Shown in pieces: positions 45,587 through 59,063 of a stretch of DNA of 64,000 nt. Each line of letters begins with the position of its first letter. Within the stretch, counting starts at the first letter, position 1. Position numbers and translations under genes: made by a program. The notes under the pieces were generated by a model. That model was given only the letters and a program-made list of their open reading frames with translations. It was not told the DNA's origin and did not search any database. This DNA comes from Galbula dea (lineage: Eukaryota > Chordata > Aves > Piciformes > Galbulidae), in contig VWZX01006235.1 of the NCBI GenBank assembly GCA_013399015.1, forward strand, positions 1,928-65,927, in the 5' to 3' direction.

Positions 45587-48032
45587 AATAGTAATGGTAA
45601 ATGAAATATATACAAATATATACAAGGAAGGACTTGAGCTACAAGGAAAAAGAGAGGTTATCTCTGCGTTCACAAGCAATGAATCAACAAAAAGACATTA
45701 TTAAAGAACTAAAGCTGAGGGAGGAAAGCAACTCGAGTTCATAGTCACATGAACTCACGGGCCTTGTTAGAGTTAAGCCACTTGAGAGATGGGATATTCT
45801 GCATGACTTCAAATTAACCTTGACAACATATTATTCCTTCCAAAAAAAGGACACAAGAACAACGGTATAGCTCTAAAAGCCACTATTGTTGCCAACTATC
45901 ACATTTAGTGGCTCTAATATTCAAGTCTCTGTATATAAGTAGAGCAGATCTGCAGAAATATCTAACTTTTAAACCCTTTATTCCTGATTGATACAAAACT
46001 CCCATTTTAATGTAAAGGTTTGACTGACCATATCTTGTACTTAAGTATCTCCACAGCTAGTTGCAAAGTAAGTATTCTCTAAACCAGGAAGAGAACAAAA
46101 TTTCTGCCTTGATTTAAGTGATATTCTGTAGTCTATATGATGACATCATTACTCCAGTCACTCATTATCACATACTGCATGAATGTTATGCTGTCTCACT
46201 GCCCCTTCCCAATCCCTTTGATCCAGGCAGACACAGTAGCTGCAGCGGCTGCTGACATGTGTCTAGAGGATGAAAAATTTGTTCTGTGAAAGCTTTAAAA
46301 GATTTTCCTGGTTGATTCATTTGAAGCTGGAACAAACCTTCTGAATTTATTTTATGAAGAGAAACTGTGTCTCAAGCCTATAAAGATTATGTTTTGATAA
46401 AATGAGTGTGTTTGTATTTTGTTTATAGCACATGGCTTAAAATTGTTTAAATATTCAAAACACTGAAGCAAAAGCAGTTTATTACACGAACTAGAAACAT
46501 ATGTTGAAACATGACTTTTTCTTTCCCCTCATGAGTTGAAATCTCAGCAAATTCAATTCCACTGCTCAGAATATCTCAAAATCATCAGATGGACACTTGC
46601 CTTTTTCATAGCTGCTTGTTTCACCACTAGGTTCACTGCTGGTACATATACCAGTTTCAGCAGTGCTTTGCATCAATGCTGGAGTAACAGGAGTGTTATC
46701 ACAGCATTTTTATATGCGGGGCCATATTTTTGGGGTTCTCTTGAAAACAGCTGTGCAAATCTGCTTGAAAAGGCAACAGGTCTCGCCTAACAGACCTAGC
46801 ACAGGTCTGCTCGGGACGCCAGCCAGTACTGCCTGGCATGCAAAGAAACACAAATGGAGGTTTTTCTCAGCTCTAATAATCACAGCCAGACCTGGTGCTG
46901 CTTAATTTAACAGCAAGACTCAGAGGCCAAGATTTCTTTTAGCAGAATCACGTGGGAATTGTAAAAGGCTCAGAATGTCTGAAAATCAGACAGCTTATTC
47001 AGACGGCTGAACAGCAGGCTTGGGGAGACAAATTTAGGCAGACAGTTTCAAAAGTCTTGGCTGTACCAGCTGTAGGAAGGAAGGTGATGAGCATTGTTCT
47101 TTTATATTGTGTAGAGATGCAGATATTGAACTGAGTCATTAAGAAGTCTTGCCTCTATTCTAGTGCATATTGTGTTGTCCCCCTTTCCTTTGGGTATTTG
47201 TTACATTATTATGCAAAAGTCTGTGTTCAGGAGTGAATGGAAAGGGGATTAGGTTTATTTTCATAATTATCTTTTATTTAGAAATGGGGAAAACATTTTC
47301 ACTGCTATATATTTGTCAAGTAGAAACCAGAAGAATTATCACAGAAATGTGCTGATAAGGGACAACTGATGCTAAGATACACCAGGACAGAGTCTCGGGG
47401 GAGACACAGAGAAGCAGATGCTGACATAGGCAGCAAGACTTACCTCAGAGGTTAAGTGTCAGAAAAGTTTGTCTCCACTCCAGGTCTTCCACCATTTTTT
47501 CTCAGGACCCATTTGAACTGTGCTGGCAGTACACTTCCAGCTGTTCCCTTTCCTCAGTCCCACCAAAGCAGGGAGCCACATGGTCACTGACACAAATTCC
47601 TCCTCCTCTGATCACCTGTCAGGCTGTTGATTTACACTCAGTCCTGTGACCCGAACTGATGTGATGGGCACATGTCAAGCTGTTCAATGGGACACACAAC
47701 ATTCTCTGGTCATAAGTGAGCTACTCCTTCCACGGAGCGCATCAGAAGACGTGGTGCAGAAGGGGACATAGCACAAGTCTCTCAAATGCTTGCAGTGGCT
47801 GTGTGGCCCATTGTAGCTCAGAGGCTGGCTGCCATATCTTCTGAATCCTGCACTTTCATTTGATCCCCATATTCTTTGGGAAGGAAATGTTGGTGTTCTG
47901 GAGGTAAAATCTACAAAATGCTCATGTTCAGTTATTGTCCCTCAAAAAGAGAGTGGCCACATCCTTGGCTGAGCAAAAGCTGTCCCTGTTTCATGTTACC
48001 TACTGACTCTGCTGTTGTTCTTAAGAGCATGA
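45587..48032. other. Intergenic, nothing recognised
   Basis: Single-copy AT-rich sequence. No gene, RNA or sizeable repeat is visible. Confidence 0.5.
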
Positions 48033-49120
48033 GATCATAGAATCATAGAATGTTAGGAATTGGAAGGGACCTAGAAAGATCATCTAGTCCAACGCCCCTG
48101 CCAGAGCAGGATCACCTAGATGAAGTCACACAGGAATGAGTCCAGGTGGGTTTTGAATGCCTCCAGAGAAGGAGATTCCACAAGCTCCCTGGGCAGCCTG
48201 TTCCAGTGCTCTGTCACCCTCACCGCCAAAAAGTTTTTCCTTATGTTTACACTAAACCTCCTATGCTCCAACTTGCTCCCATTGCCTCTTGTCCTAACAT
48301 TGGACGACATTGAGAAGAGCTGGCTTTGTCCTCCCAATACGCCCCCTCAACATATTTGTGGACACTGATGAGGTCCTCCCTCAATCTCCTCTTCCCCAGG
48401 CTAAAGACCCAGCTCTCTCAGCCTGTCCTTGTAGGGTAGGCGCTCCACTCCCTTAATCTTGGTGGCCCTGCGCTGGACTCTTTCCAGTAGTTCCCTGTCC
48501 TTCTTGAACTGGGGAGACCAGAACTGGACGCAGTATTCCAGGTGGGGCCTCACCAGCAGTGTAAGGTGGGAGGATAACCTCCCTCGATCTGCTGGCTGCG
48601 CTCTTAATGCATCCTAGGATGCCATTTGCCTTCTTGGCCGCAAGGGCGCACTGTTGGCTCATGGTCATCCTCTTGTCCATCAGGACCCCTCGGTCTTTTT
48701 CCCCAGAGCTGCACTTCAACAGATCAGCCCCCAGCCTGTACTGATATGGGGTTATTCTTCCCCAGATGCAGGACCCTACACTTGCTTTTGTTGAACGGCG
48801 TTAAATTTCTCCCTGCCCAGCTCTCCACCCTGTCCAGGTCACGCTGGATGGCAGCACAGTCTTCTGGTGTAACAGCCACTCCTCCCAGTTTTGTAACATC
48901 AGCAAACTTGCTGAGGGTACACTCTATCCCTTCATCCAGGTCATTCATTAATATATTGAATAACATAGGACCCAGCACCGACCCTTGGGGGACACCACTA
49001 GTCACAGGCCTCCAGCTAGACTCTGCTCCACTGACCACAACTCTCTGAGCTCTGTCCTTCAGCCAGTTCCTGATCCACCTCACTGCACAATCACCCAATC
49101 CGCACTTCTTACGCTTGGCT
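48033..49120 (-). mobile_element. CR1 LINE, 5'-truncated
   Basis: Minus-strand copy starting at the inverted tail (ATCATAGAATCATAGAATGT) and extending back through the C-terminus to the RT palm. Frame 48724-49098 reads RWIRNWLKDRAQRVVVSG, SGVPQGSVLGPMLFNIL (motif B) and FADVTKLGG (motif C with second Asp changed to Val). It is less degraded than most copies here but catalytically dead. Confidence 0.9.
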
Positions 49121-49461
49121 GTGTAATGTCCAAAATCAGTGTATGAACTAAAGAGATGATTGTTTTTAACTTACATTTTTTTTTCTTTTCAAGAAAGCAC
49201 ATGCAGTGAAAACTCCTATTTTTCAAGGGTAAAACAGTTTAAATAAAACAGTTCAACTAGTTTTATCAAATTATTTTGGTTCAAGTAATACTAAGAAGTA
49301 AAAATTGGTTAAGACAGCATGAGAAGCTACACCACCCACGGCAAACACATACTCAACAGGGAAAAAAACAGCCTTCAGACTCTGGGTGGTTCAGCCTTCC
49401 TAGCACAGTAACTGATAATCTTGCATGCAAACTTTGACGATAGCCCTGCTCAGTAATAATA
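49121..49461. other. Spacer between two opposite CR1 copies
   Basis: About 340 bp of AT-rich single-copy sequence. Nothing recognised. Confidence 0.5.
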
Positions 49462-50289
49462 TGGAGTTGTGCTGCCATTCAGCGAGACTTAGAGAGGCTG
49501 GAGAGTTGGGCAGGGAGAAATTGAATGAAATTCAGTAAGGCCAAGTGTCGAGTTTTGCAGGTGGGAAAGACCAACCCCATGTTTGAGTATAGGTTGGGGA
49601 CTGAGCTGTTGGAGAGCAGTGAAGGGTAAAGGGACCTGGGGATCCTGGTAGATGGAAGGATGACCATGAGCCAGCAGTGTGCTCTTGTGACCAGGAGGGT
49701 CAATGGGATTCTGGGGTGTATTAGAAGGGGCGTGGTTAGTAGGTCAAGAGAGGTTCTTCTCCCCCTTTACTCTACCCTGGTGAGTCCGCATCTGGAATAT
49801 TGTGTCTAGTTCTGGGTCCCTCAGTTGGAGAAAGACAGGGAACAGCTTGAAAGAGTCCAGGCACAGAGCCACAAAGAGGATGAAGGGGCTGGAATATCTC
49901 CCTTATGAGGAAAGGCTGAGGGAGCTGGGTCTCTTTAGCTTGAACAAGAGGAGACTTAAGGGGTGACCTCATTTGTGCTTATAAATATGTGAAGGGTGAG
50001 TGTCAAGGGGATGGGGCCAGGCTCTTCTCAGTGACAAGAGGCAATGGTTGTAAGCTGAAGCATAAGAGGTTCTGTGTGAACACAAGAAAACGTTTTTCCC
50101 AGTTCAGGTGCCAGAACACTGGAACAGACTGCCCAGAGAGGCTGTGGAGTCTCCTTCTCTGGAGGTATTCAAAACCCATCTGGACACATTTCTGTGTGAT
50201 CTGGTCTAGGGAATCCTGTTGCGGCAAGGGGGTTGGACTAGATGGTCTTTCAACGTCCCTTCCAAGTCCTGACATTCTGTGATTCTGTG
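49462..50289 (+). mobile_element. CR1 LINE, 5'-truncated
   Basis: From the RT thumb (GCGAGACTTAGAGAGGCTGG) to the tail (CTGACATTCTGTGATTCTGTG). Same subfamily as 11950-13035 and 38942-39395. It is oriented opposite to its neighbour at 48033-49120. Confidence 0.88.
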
Positions 50290-53200
50290 AAATGGTTAAA
50301 TAATATTTGATCTTATCTTGTAGTAGGGGAATGGACTAGTTAGCCCTTCAAGATCCCTTTTTGGAGCTTTTTTATGCTATCAGGAGAACCCTTTTGCAAA
50401 TACACTATTTCATTGCATCAAGGTGCCCAGGTACTCTACTCATGGAAGCAGTTTTTGGGGATTGACACTTAACACTTACATATGAATTCTTAATAAGATT
50501 TTTTCTCTAGGTTGATCCTTGTATGAATTGAGGACACTTTCTTATAAATCTGTCATAAAACCATTTTCATCATATTTGCAACCTCCTACTGAAATTCAGC
50601 TGGCGATGGGATGACAGCTATGAGATCGCACACATTTCTGGTAGGACAGAAAGGGAAGTACAACAGAAAGGGAAGTCACTACTAAAGGAAGCTCTTTTAA
50701 GTAATGTGTTCCAGCTGGAATTTGCCCAGGTAATCCAGAGCTCACATCATGGCTCTTTTAAAAGGAATATTAGAACAAATGGCCAGATAGCATTTGAATT
50801 TACACTGTGTGATTCAGATGGGACTGCACAGCTGCAGCCTGGGGAGGGGATCTGAGGAGGGATTAGACAAAGTGCAGAAACATTGCGGAAGATGCTGCCA
50901 GTTTGGACATACCAAAAAGGAAGCCAGAGAAGAAGCTGCAAACCTTGAGACCACAGATCAGCCAAAACTGACAAAGAAATATTCAAAAAGCATATATTCT
51001 TGGCCAGGGAATGAGCTCTTACAAGAGGTTTCCAAAACAGCACTAGCATAGAAGATGGAAACAGCTATTGAGCTGATAGCAAGCTGCAGGTACAACAGAG
51101 GAGAGTGAGCTCAGATACAGCAGTTGTGATGGGAGAAATCCACTTTGCCTTTTAGAGACAAAATTGTATTTTCATCCCTAGCTGGTATTTTACACCTTCC
51201 TTATGCAACTCCAGGAGAATGTTAGTTAAACAGACTCTGAACTGTTATCCTGAGTGATGTCTTAACTGGCCTGGCAGGTGCCTTGGCAATTTCCTGGGAT
51301 TCAAAAGCCCAGATGGAAAACTATGAAACAGAAGCTCTCACCACCTAGCACATTGGCATCCTGCAGAAAAGACCTTGGCTTGGGACCAGTTTCTTCTGAG
51401 TGAAAAAATCAACCCCTAGAAGAAGGTAGCATGGGTACTTTGTAATTGTAATTTACATACTGCTTAAATAATTTTAGTGGGTAACAGAAGTACGAGAGTA
51501 GTAAAAGCATAGAAGCACCTACATGGACATAAAGACTGCAGTTACAGAGTGATGTTACACATCTGTTATAACCCCTAACCACTTGCCTCTTCCTCCCTCC
51601 AAACTGTTTTTCTTTGTTTGGTTGGGTTTATTTCCTTTTGATATACAACACCCCACTTCAGTTTCACTTGGTGTTCCCACAGAGCCAATCCAGGCCATGT
51701 GCTCATGGGAGGTGGATCTGCTGGTCCCCTAACACATATCCAGTAACCCTCTGCAAACCTTGGCTATAGGTGCAGCCAGCCAGCCATAGTGAAAGCTGGA
51801 CCACTTGTGCCCAGCAAGATATCTTACCCCATGGCCACTCTTAATCAGGAGGCAACAGGAACATAGTGAGAAGCTGGGCCAGATTCACAACTCGCTTGGA
51901 TTTGTATTTAAGTTGGGAATATATAGTTAATAATATAGTTGGTGTGCAGCTGTGGTGAGTGAGGTAAAAACAAGCTGTCATGTATAAAAAGGAATGTGGA
52001 GTGGAGGCAGCTCTAGGTCAAAGTCATAGAAAAGGTGCTGTGATTCTTATTTGCATTTATAATTACTCTATATGTTATGTCGTATATTATGTGCTTCCTG
52101 CTCTTGCAGTCAGCCAGCAATCCAGGACAAAATTGCCAAGGAAATGGCCTTTAGTTCTTCCACCTGTCCTCTGTGTGGCTTATGGGGACATCTCCATCAC
52201 TGTGGGAGCGTGTGATACTTGAGCTGGGACAGTCGGCATTGCTGAACTCAGTCAACATACTTAACTGATAAAAGACTTCTCTGGCATCCAAGCAATATAC
52301 AGAAAGTGAAAATGCAAGATATTAAAAGGTACCATTGGGCAGCATTGCAAGGAAATGAGATGAAGATGTTATTTTTATTATCATACAATCCTTTCACCAC
52401 ACAGGACAACATCCAGGCAGTAGAAAGGGCTCTTTGACTGTGCTTCTCAGTATTACCATGAGTGGCTGGATCTAGCTGCAGTTCTAGCTACTTCAGATTA
52501 GGTGTCTCTGGTTTTAGGGATCTGTTTTGATTCCTTCTGTAGTCAACAGACAAAGGCAGCTGCAAAGGGGTGATTCACCCAGCCCTGGAATAGATGGGAT
52601 GAGTCATCCCCAGACAGGCTTATCTCCTTCTACTGATTATAGAGAGAGAACAGACAAATAGCTTAGGTAAGATGCCATGGCTTCTAGATGGCTAAAATTA
52701 CATGAGTGATATTCCACTCGGTAATTATAAAGGATTTTAGGTTTCATGGCCCAAAGATTTTGTCAAGAGAGAGAAGTCTTTCTGTCTTTTGCTTATGATA
52801 AAATATCAAGTATTCTCATGTATTTGGAAAGGCATTTTGTATAGAGTTTGCACCCTACCCCACCTTTCTCTCCTGTCCTGTCCTGTCCTATCCTGTCCTT
52901 TTCCCTCCTCTCCTCTCCCCTCTCCTCCCCTCCTCTCCTCTCTTCTCCTCCTGTAAACAGGACACAGAGACTCTGACGTCCTGAGGAGCAAGGTTTGTCA
53001 CAGAACAGTAGACATGCGGTCATGTACCTTCATAAAGCTTCAACATGTTTTACAGAATAATAAATAGTGGCTTATTGCATAGTTCAGGGCAAAGCTGCTA
53101 AGAACAAATGAAGACAGTTTTGATGGGTAAGATGCGGAGTAGGACAGTTAAAAGGGCCAAATGTCCCAGCCCAGAAAATATGGGGGTGGTGAAACGGAGG

Positions 53201-53627
53201 AGGACAGCAGAACTCCTGGACCGAGGCAGAGAGCAGAACAATGTCTTCGCACTGCCAAACACATTTCCTGCAGCATCAGTATTTGCTTCGGTTGCATTTT
53301 CCATGTCACAAATGCCAAGGAGGCAGAGTTCTGAAAGGATAAAACCTAAGGACAGTGGCAGTTTCTCTGGAGACTATGATGGAAATTTAAACATCCCAGC
53401 ACAAACAAAAGCCTTGTGATTAGTGCTACAAAGGACATCGTGTGGCTATGGACTTAGACCCTAAGAAAACAGAAAGAGCTGCTTCTTGGGAGTGTCTAGA
53501 GCACAAACCAAAGCAAAGCTATTTCAGCATAGCCGTACTTGAATTCAGGAGAACATACAGCTAAAATCTCTAACAGCTGCCAAGACCCAAGCCTTTCTGG
53601 AACAGCTGTAATGATTTAAGGTCACTT
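50290..53627. other. Intergenic, mostly single-copy
   Basis: No gene is recognised. It contains the pyrimidine-rich tract at 52864-52952. A 103-codon frame at 53108-53419 is rich in Arg/Lys but has no recognisable domain. Confidence 0.5.
52864..52952. repeat. Polypyrimidine tract with (TCCTG)n
   Basis: Starts with about six TCCTG-type pentamers (52871-52898) and passes into TCCTC/CTCCCC repeats, with nearly every base C or T. Confidence 0.9.
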
Positions 53628-54012
53628 GAGGAAAGGCTGAGAGAGCTGAGTCTGCTTAGTTTAGAGAAGAGAAAGCTGAGGGGGATCTTATTAATACTTA
53701 CAAATACTTAAGGAGTGAGTGTCATGAGGGTGAGGCTAGTCTTTTCTCATTGGTGCCCAGTGACAGGAAAAGGGGTAACAGGCACAAACATAGGAAGTTC
53801 CATCTAAACATAAGGAGGAGCTTCTTTACTTTGAGGGTGGTGTAGCTTCGGAACAGGCTGCCCAGGGAGGTGGTGGAGTCTCCATCTCTGGAGAAAACCT
53901 GCCTGGATGCCACCTGTGAAACATGTTCTAGGTGAACCTGCTCTGGTAGGGGGGTTAGACTAGATGGTCTCCAGAGGTCTCTTACAGCTCCTGATATGCT
54001 GTGATTCTGTGA
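53628..54012 (+). mobile_element. CR1 LINE, 5'-truncated
   Basis: C-terminal ORF2 and 3' UTR. It includes GAGGAAAGGCTGAGAGAGCT and GGTTAGACTAGATGGTCTCC, and the tail reads ATATGCTGTGATTCTGTGAA. Confidence 0.85.
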
Positions 54013-57000
54013 AGATGTTACTTCCTGTGGTGATGGAGGTCTCCATCTCTCCCAAGAAAAGGAAGAGTTAAATAGCAGCATGCCAGAGTCTCAGAGCTCC
54101 CTGACTTCAGAGGCTAGACCACCTGGAAGGTTGCTACATGAGGGAGCAATCTACTGACCAGTTGCAACAGTAAGAAGTCAAAATCCTTGCTTTCTCTTTC
54201 TTTAGACAAATAAATCTTTCTGTGGTTGCCTTGTAGGAAAAGCATGCTGTGGTATGTAGACCTCTGGGAGAGATTTAGACCACCCTTTGTGGTGAGGGGA
54301 GAGAACAGTGTGGTGAGGCTGCTGTGGGCCACTTCCCCCACTGTGCTTCTTACTAAGTTTGGTGGTGGCTGTTCAGCTGCCTGTTGCCTGTCCTAGCTCT
54401 GCTGGTATGTGCAGCCCACAGCTGAGGGAGATGGGCTTGTCCATGCCAGGTTACTCTGGGCATACTTCCCCATCCCTGGAGTCTGTGGCTTGCTGTGAAA
54501 ATAGGTCACTGAAAAAACTCATAAAACAGGAATACAGGACCTATGAAAAAACAGCAGAATAATAAAATGAGTGAGTTAAAAGCTCTTGCAGCTCTCTTTC
54601 CAGCAGAGCTGGGTGTGCCTTTTTATTCATATTTGACAGTGTTTTTCTCACACTACAAGAACAAATGGCATAGACTTTGCTGTTCTGCATGAAGGTACCG
54701 AGGAGCCCAGCAGAGTCACACCCCATGGAGTTGCTCATAGGAGACCACTTTCTGTACAGAGGTCCCCCTTATGTCTCCTATCAAGACTTTGGAGGCAAGG
54801 CAACAGAAAAACAGTCTGTGTTAACACTTCCAGGCAGAGAGTTTTTTCAGAAACTGTTGTCCTTGCCAAGTGTAAAAAAAAAGGCATTTTACCTAAAGGA
54901 AATTACTCCTGCCAGACAACAAACTATCAGATCCCTTCCAGATGGAATTTGTACTTTGAAGCAACACCATGCCCTGAGGAAACACATCACAGAGTAGAAG
55001 GCACCGATCTTGGAGGATGTAGAGGGGTTTGCATGGCTCATGCCTGTCTGCTGTAGATCAAAGCTGAAGCTCCTTTTAATGGACACACTCAGTTTTTGTG
55101 GACAAAGTCAACAACAATACAGTGATCAATGTACGAAAATTATTAAAAGAGGCACTGGAGAAGGCCCAGTGCTTTTGCAGGTAATGTGGTTTCTCCCAAA
55201 ATGAAACGGGGGTCATTAAAAAAGTTATGGGCACAGGCAGGAGTCCCAGATACAGGAACAACATGTAATTGGGCATTGGTTGCAATTCCAAGTGCAGTGA
55301 AACCCAGGAATATTAAAGTGATGCTTACACCAGCTTTATGCACCATGCTGTGGCACCTATATGGCCTGACACAGCCATTTTGTGCATTATTTCATTACAC
55401 TGCTGTTAGAGTTGGATTCATGCCTAGCCACTCTGCTCCCTGGGCTTACAGCAGTCATCACTCTTCCCTGCAAAGAGCTAGAGCAGAGCAGGGCAGCCTC
55501 CATGCTGTGGAGACTCAAGAGTGGGTTTACACCCGGTTTTCAAAAGGGATGTGTGGAAAAATCTATCTTACATGGTAAGCTGCACTATGGAGTGATTGTT
55601 CTGGAGTATGTCTTCATCTGGTAAGTGAATCAAATCACAGGAGAAGCCTTATGACTGTCCAAGAGACACAGATGCACAGCCAGCCCTAACCCTCACTAAC
55701 TCTCTGTCCAAGGCTGGTGGTACCATGCTACAAGATTAACCATAGCATGGATTTCCCTTGTTTTTATGAAAGATGCAAGTGGTATTGCCCATGGCTGTTA
55801 CAGGATCTGCTTCCTTTTTAAAATGTTCTTCCAAGAACAACGTTCCTTCCCTATCATTGTATCTTTTCTCTCTTCTTCCCTTCTTCCTGATCCATTCTCC
55901 ACAGACCAGTCATTTGTCACTCTTTTCTCAGACTAAATTCCTCATCAAAACCTCCTCTACCAGAGGTGGACAAGATGGGCTGTAAGCGTACTGCATACCG
56001 GTCCTCAAGGCTTTACAGTGCCTTGCATGGGCCAACCAGAGCCGCTCACTCCAAAACATTCCACATTACCTCCTGTCTCAAAATACATATCTGAGGGTAT
56101 TAGGTGAGCAGTATGATGACTTGTAAATGCCAAGAAAGCTTGGCATGGGATGCTTGAAGGGCAGTAAAGGATCTTATTCAGCTTTTCTCTATCCATTGTT
56201 TACCCCAACTTGCCACACACTGAGCAGTTGGTAGTTTTTTAATCAAAACAACCACCTCACCTTTAATTTTGCAGGACTGAAATTACCACCAGGTTGCTGT
56301 GAATAAGCTCATATAATTTTTACAGGAGGTCAGGTGTGTGACCTCCTAATTTTGATAAACATGATCATATGTATTTAACTCAAGAAATTTACTATAGGTT
56401 TTTTATATAATTGTTTTCTAACAGCTGAAGGTAGGGGTTGTCAGGGGAGTCTCATCTACATGAGTTTCATATCAGCCTTTAGGGTAGGGCAGTTTGTCAA
56501 GAAAACTAGGGCAGGGAGAAGAGGGAAACCAGACTGTACACAGCCTAGTCCTGATGTGGTTTTGGTCTCTTAGGATTAATTAACTTCGTTGAAGGGAGAC
56601 AGAAAACAGCTCTAATGTACACTGCAGCTGCAAGCAGTGTAGGCACAGTATGAGGAACAAGGAGCTGCCCCTACTCTTTAGTCCCGTGCCTTAAACCAGT
56701 CATCATTGCTTACAGCCTACCTCTAGTGTGCTTTCACTCATCTCCATCTGAACAACAAATGGTTAAGAAATGTCCTTGAGCAGGTCATGAAGGAAAAAAG
56801 ACAAAAACTCTTGCTTAAATCAGTTCTGCCTGTGATTTATACAGAGGAGTCACCCCAATCACCACACACAAACCTGAGAATAAAGTTTTGGATCCTCAGG
56901 ACTGACCTTCATTTCCTGGGAAGTCAGTGAGTAATCCCCCAGGAATGGTGGCAGTGGAAGATTGTTGCTGCACAATCCTGTTGCCTCACAGCTCACCCCG

Positions 57001-57204
57001 ACAGCATGCTGAACAAGGCTGTGAGAACAGCTGAGGGACTCCACAATAAGCACAATTATTTGTGTTGCCCAGTAACTGTGGAAACATCATTGTTTCTCAC
57101 ACTGATCTTTCCCATTCACCCTTGCCAGCCCACAAACTTCACCTTTGCCTAAATTGATTAAGTATCACTGAGATGATGGATAAAAATGGTTAGACACACA
57201 ACTG
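54013..57204. other. Intergenic, nothing recognised
   Basis: Single-copy sequence. Frames of 106 codons (54677-54997) and 130 codons (55186-55578) lack recognisable domains, splice context or a neighbouring exon pattern. Confidence 0.5.
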
Positions 57205-59063
57205 GGAAAAGGAAGGCAATGAAAGCTTAGTGGGAATTAAATCTAGCCAGTGAGATCAGGGAGAATAGTAAAAATTTCTATGGATATATTAATCCAAAAG
57301 GAAGACTAGGAAAGGTGTGGGCCCCCTCAGAAAAGAAACAGGAGAACAGGTAACGGGTGGTATGGAGAAGGATGAAGTTCTCAACAGCTCCTTCAATTCA
57401 GTCTTCACTGGCAAGGGCTCCCGCCACACCCTCAAAGTCAAAGAAGATAATGGCAGGAGCTGGAAGATAGAACTGCCAGTGGTAAGTGAAGATCAGGTTT
57501 GTGACCATCTGAAAAACCTGAAAGTTCCCAAGTCCATGGGACCTGATGGGATACACCCATGGGCACTGAGAGAATCGGCAGACAAGGTTGCTAAGCCACT
57601 TGCTATTGTATTCCAAAAGTCATGGCAGTCTGGTGAAGTCCCCACTGACTGCAAAAGGGGAAACATAACCCCCATTTTAAAAAGGGAAAGTAGGATGACC
57701 TGGCAAACCATAGGCCAGTCAGTCTCACCTGCGTGCCTGGTAAGATCATGGAGCAGATCCTCCTGGGGGCACTGGTGAGGCAGAAGGATACTGAAGAGGT
57801 GATACAATCAAAATGGCTTTAGCAAGGGTGAATCGTGCCTGATGAATCTGGTGGCCTTCTATGACAAGGTCACAACATCAATAGACAGGGGAAGAGCAAC
57901 TGATGTCATTTACCTGGACCCGAGTAAAGCCTTTGACACTGTCCTGCATGACATCCTGGTCCCCAAGCTGGTGCAATATGGGTTCGATGGATGAACCACT
58001 CAGTGGATAAAGAACTGGCTCAATGGCCACACCCAAAGAGTAGCTGTCAATGAATCCAAGACCAGGCGGAGGCCAGTGACAAGTAGAGTCCCTCAAGAAT
58101 CAGTACTGGGACCATTCTTGTTCAACATCTTCATCGGCAATATGGACAATAACATCAAGTTCACTCTCAGCAAGCTCACCAACGACACCAAGCTGTGTGG
58201 TGCGGTTGCTACACTAGAGGGGAGGGATGCCATCCAGAGGGACGTGGACAGGCTGGAGAGGTGGGCCCATGCCAGCCTCATGAAGTTCCACAAGACCAAG
58301 TACAAGGTCCTACATCTGGGCTGGGGCAATCCCAAGCACCGATATAGGTTGGACAGTGATTGGCTTGACAGCAGCCCTGAGGAAAGAGACTTGGAGGTGC
58401 TGATGAATGAGAAGCTCAACATGAGCCACCAGTGTGCACTTGCAGCCCAGAGTGCCAACCATATCCTGGGCTGCATCAGGAGAAGCATGGCCATCAGGTC
58501 GAGGGAGGTGATTCTCCCTCTCTAGTCTTCTCTTCTGAGACCCCACCTGGAATATTATATCCATTTCTGTAGCCCCTATTACAAGAGGGATATGGAACTG
58601 CTGAAGAGAGTCCAGAGAAGGGCCATGAGAATGATCAGAGGACTGGAGCACCTCTCCTATGAGGACAGACTGAGAGAGTTGGGGTTATTCAGTCCGGAGA
58701 AGAGAAGGCTCCGAGGAGACCTTCTGGTGGCCTTCCATTATCTGAAGGGGGCTTACAAGAAAGCTGGTGAGGGACTTTTTAGGAGGTTTGGTAGTGATAG
58801 AATCAGGGGAAATGGATGTAAGCTAGAGCAGGATAGATTTAGATTAGACGTTAGGAGGAAATTCTTCACTGTTATGGTGGTGAGACAGTGGAAGAGGTTG
58901 CCCAGAGAAGTTGTGGAAGCCCCATCCCTGGAAGCTTTTAAGGTCGGGCTTGATGGGTCTCTGGGCAACCTGATCTAGTGGATGGTGTCCCTGCCAGGCA
59001 GGGGGGTTGGAACTAGATGATCTTTAAGGTCCCTTACAACTCTGACAATTCTATGATTCTATG
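57205..59063 (+). mobile_element. Long CR1 LINE (copy 3), 5'-truncated
   Basis: Begins in ORF2 upstream of the RT (AGTGGGAATTAAATCTAGCC) and runs uninterrupted to the tail (CTGACAATTCTATGATTCTATG). It serves as the reference for deletions and insertions in copies 1 and 2. Confidence 0.92.
57317..58978 (+). pseudogene. CR1 copy 3 ORF2, broken
   Basis: Frames 57317-57778, 58076-58525 and 58592-58978 together cover pre-RT to the C-terminus. Blocks are NLKVPKSMGPDGIHPWALRE, motif A (DPSKAFDTVLHDILV, near 57920), motif B read as SRVPQESVLGPFLFNIF and motif C read as LTNDTKLCG in place of FADD. The end is YEDRLRELGLFSPEKRRLRG and VVEAPSLEAFKVGLDG. Breaks include frame changes near 57700 and 57990 and a stop at about 58523. 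Inactive. Confidence 0.85.

Noticed and set aside
53108..53419. 103-codon basic frame
   Set aside because: Interesting Arg/Lys content but no family resemblance, and the complementary strand is also open. Not supported as a gene.
55186..55578. 130-codon frame and overlapping minus-strand frame
   Set aside because: Considered as a possible exon or retroviral piece. No motif was found on either strand.
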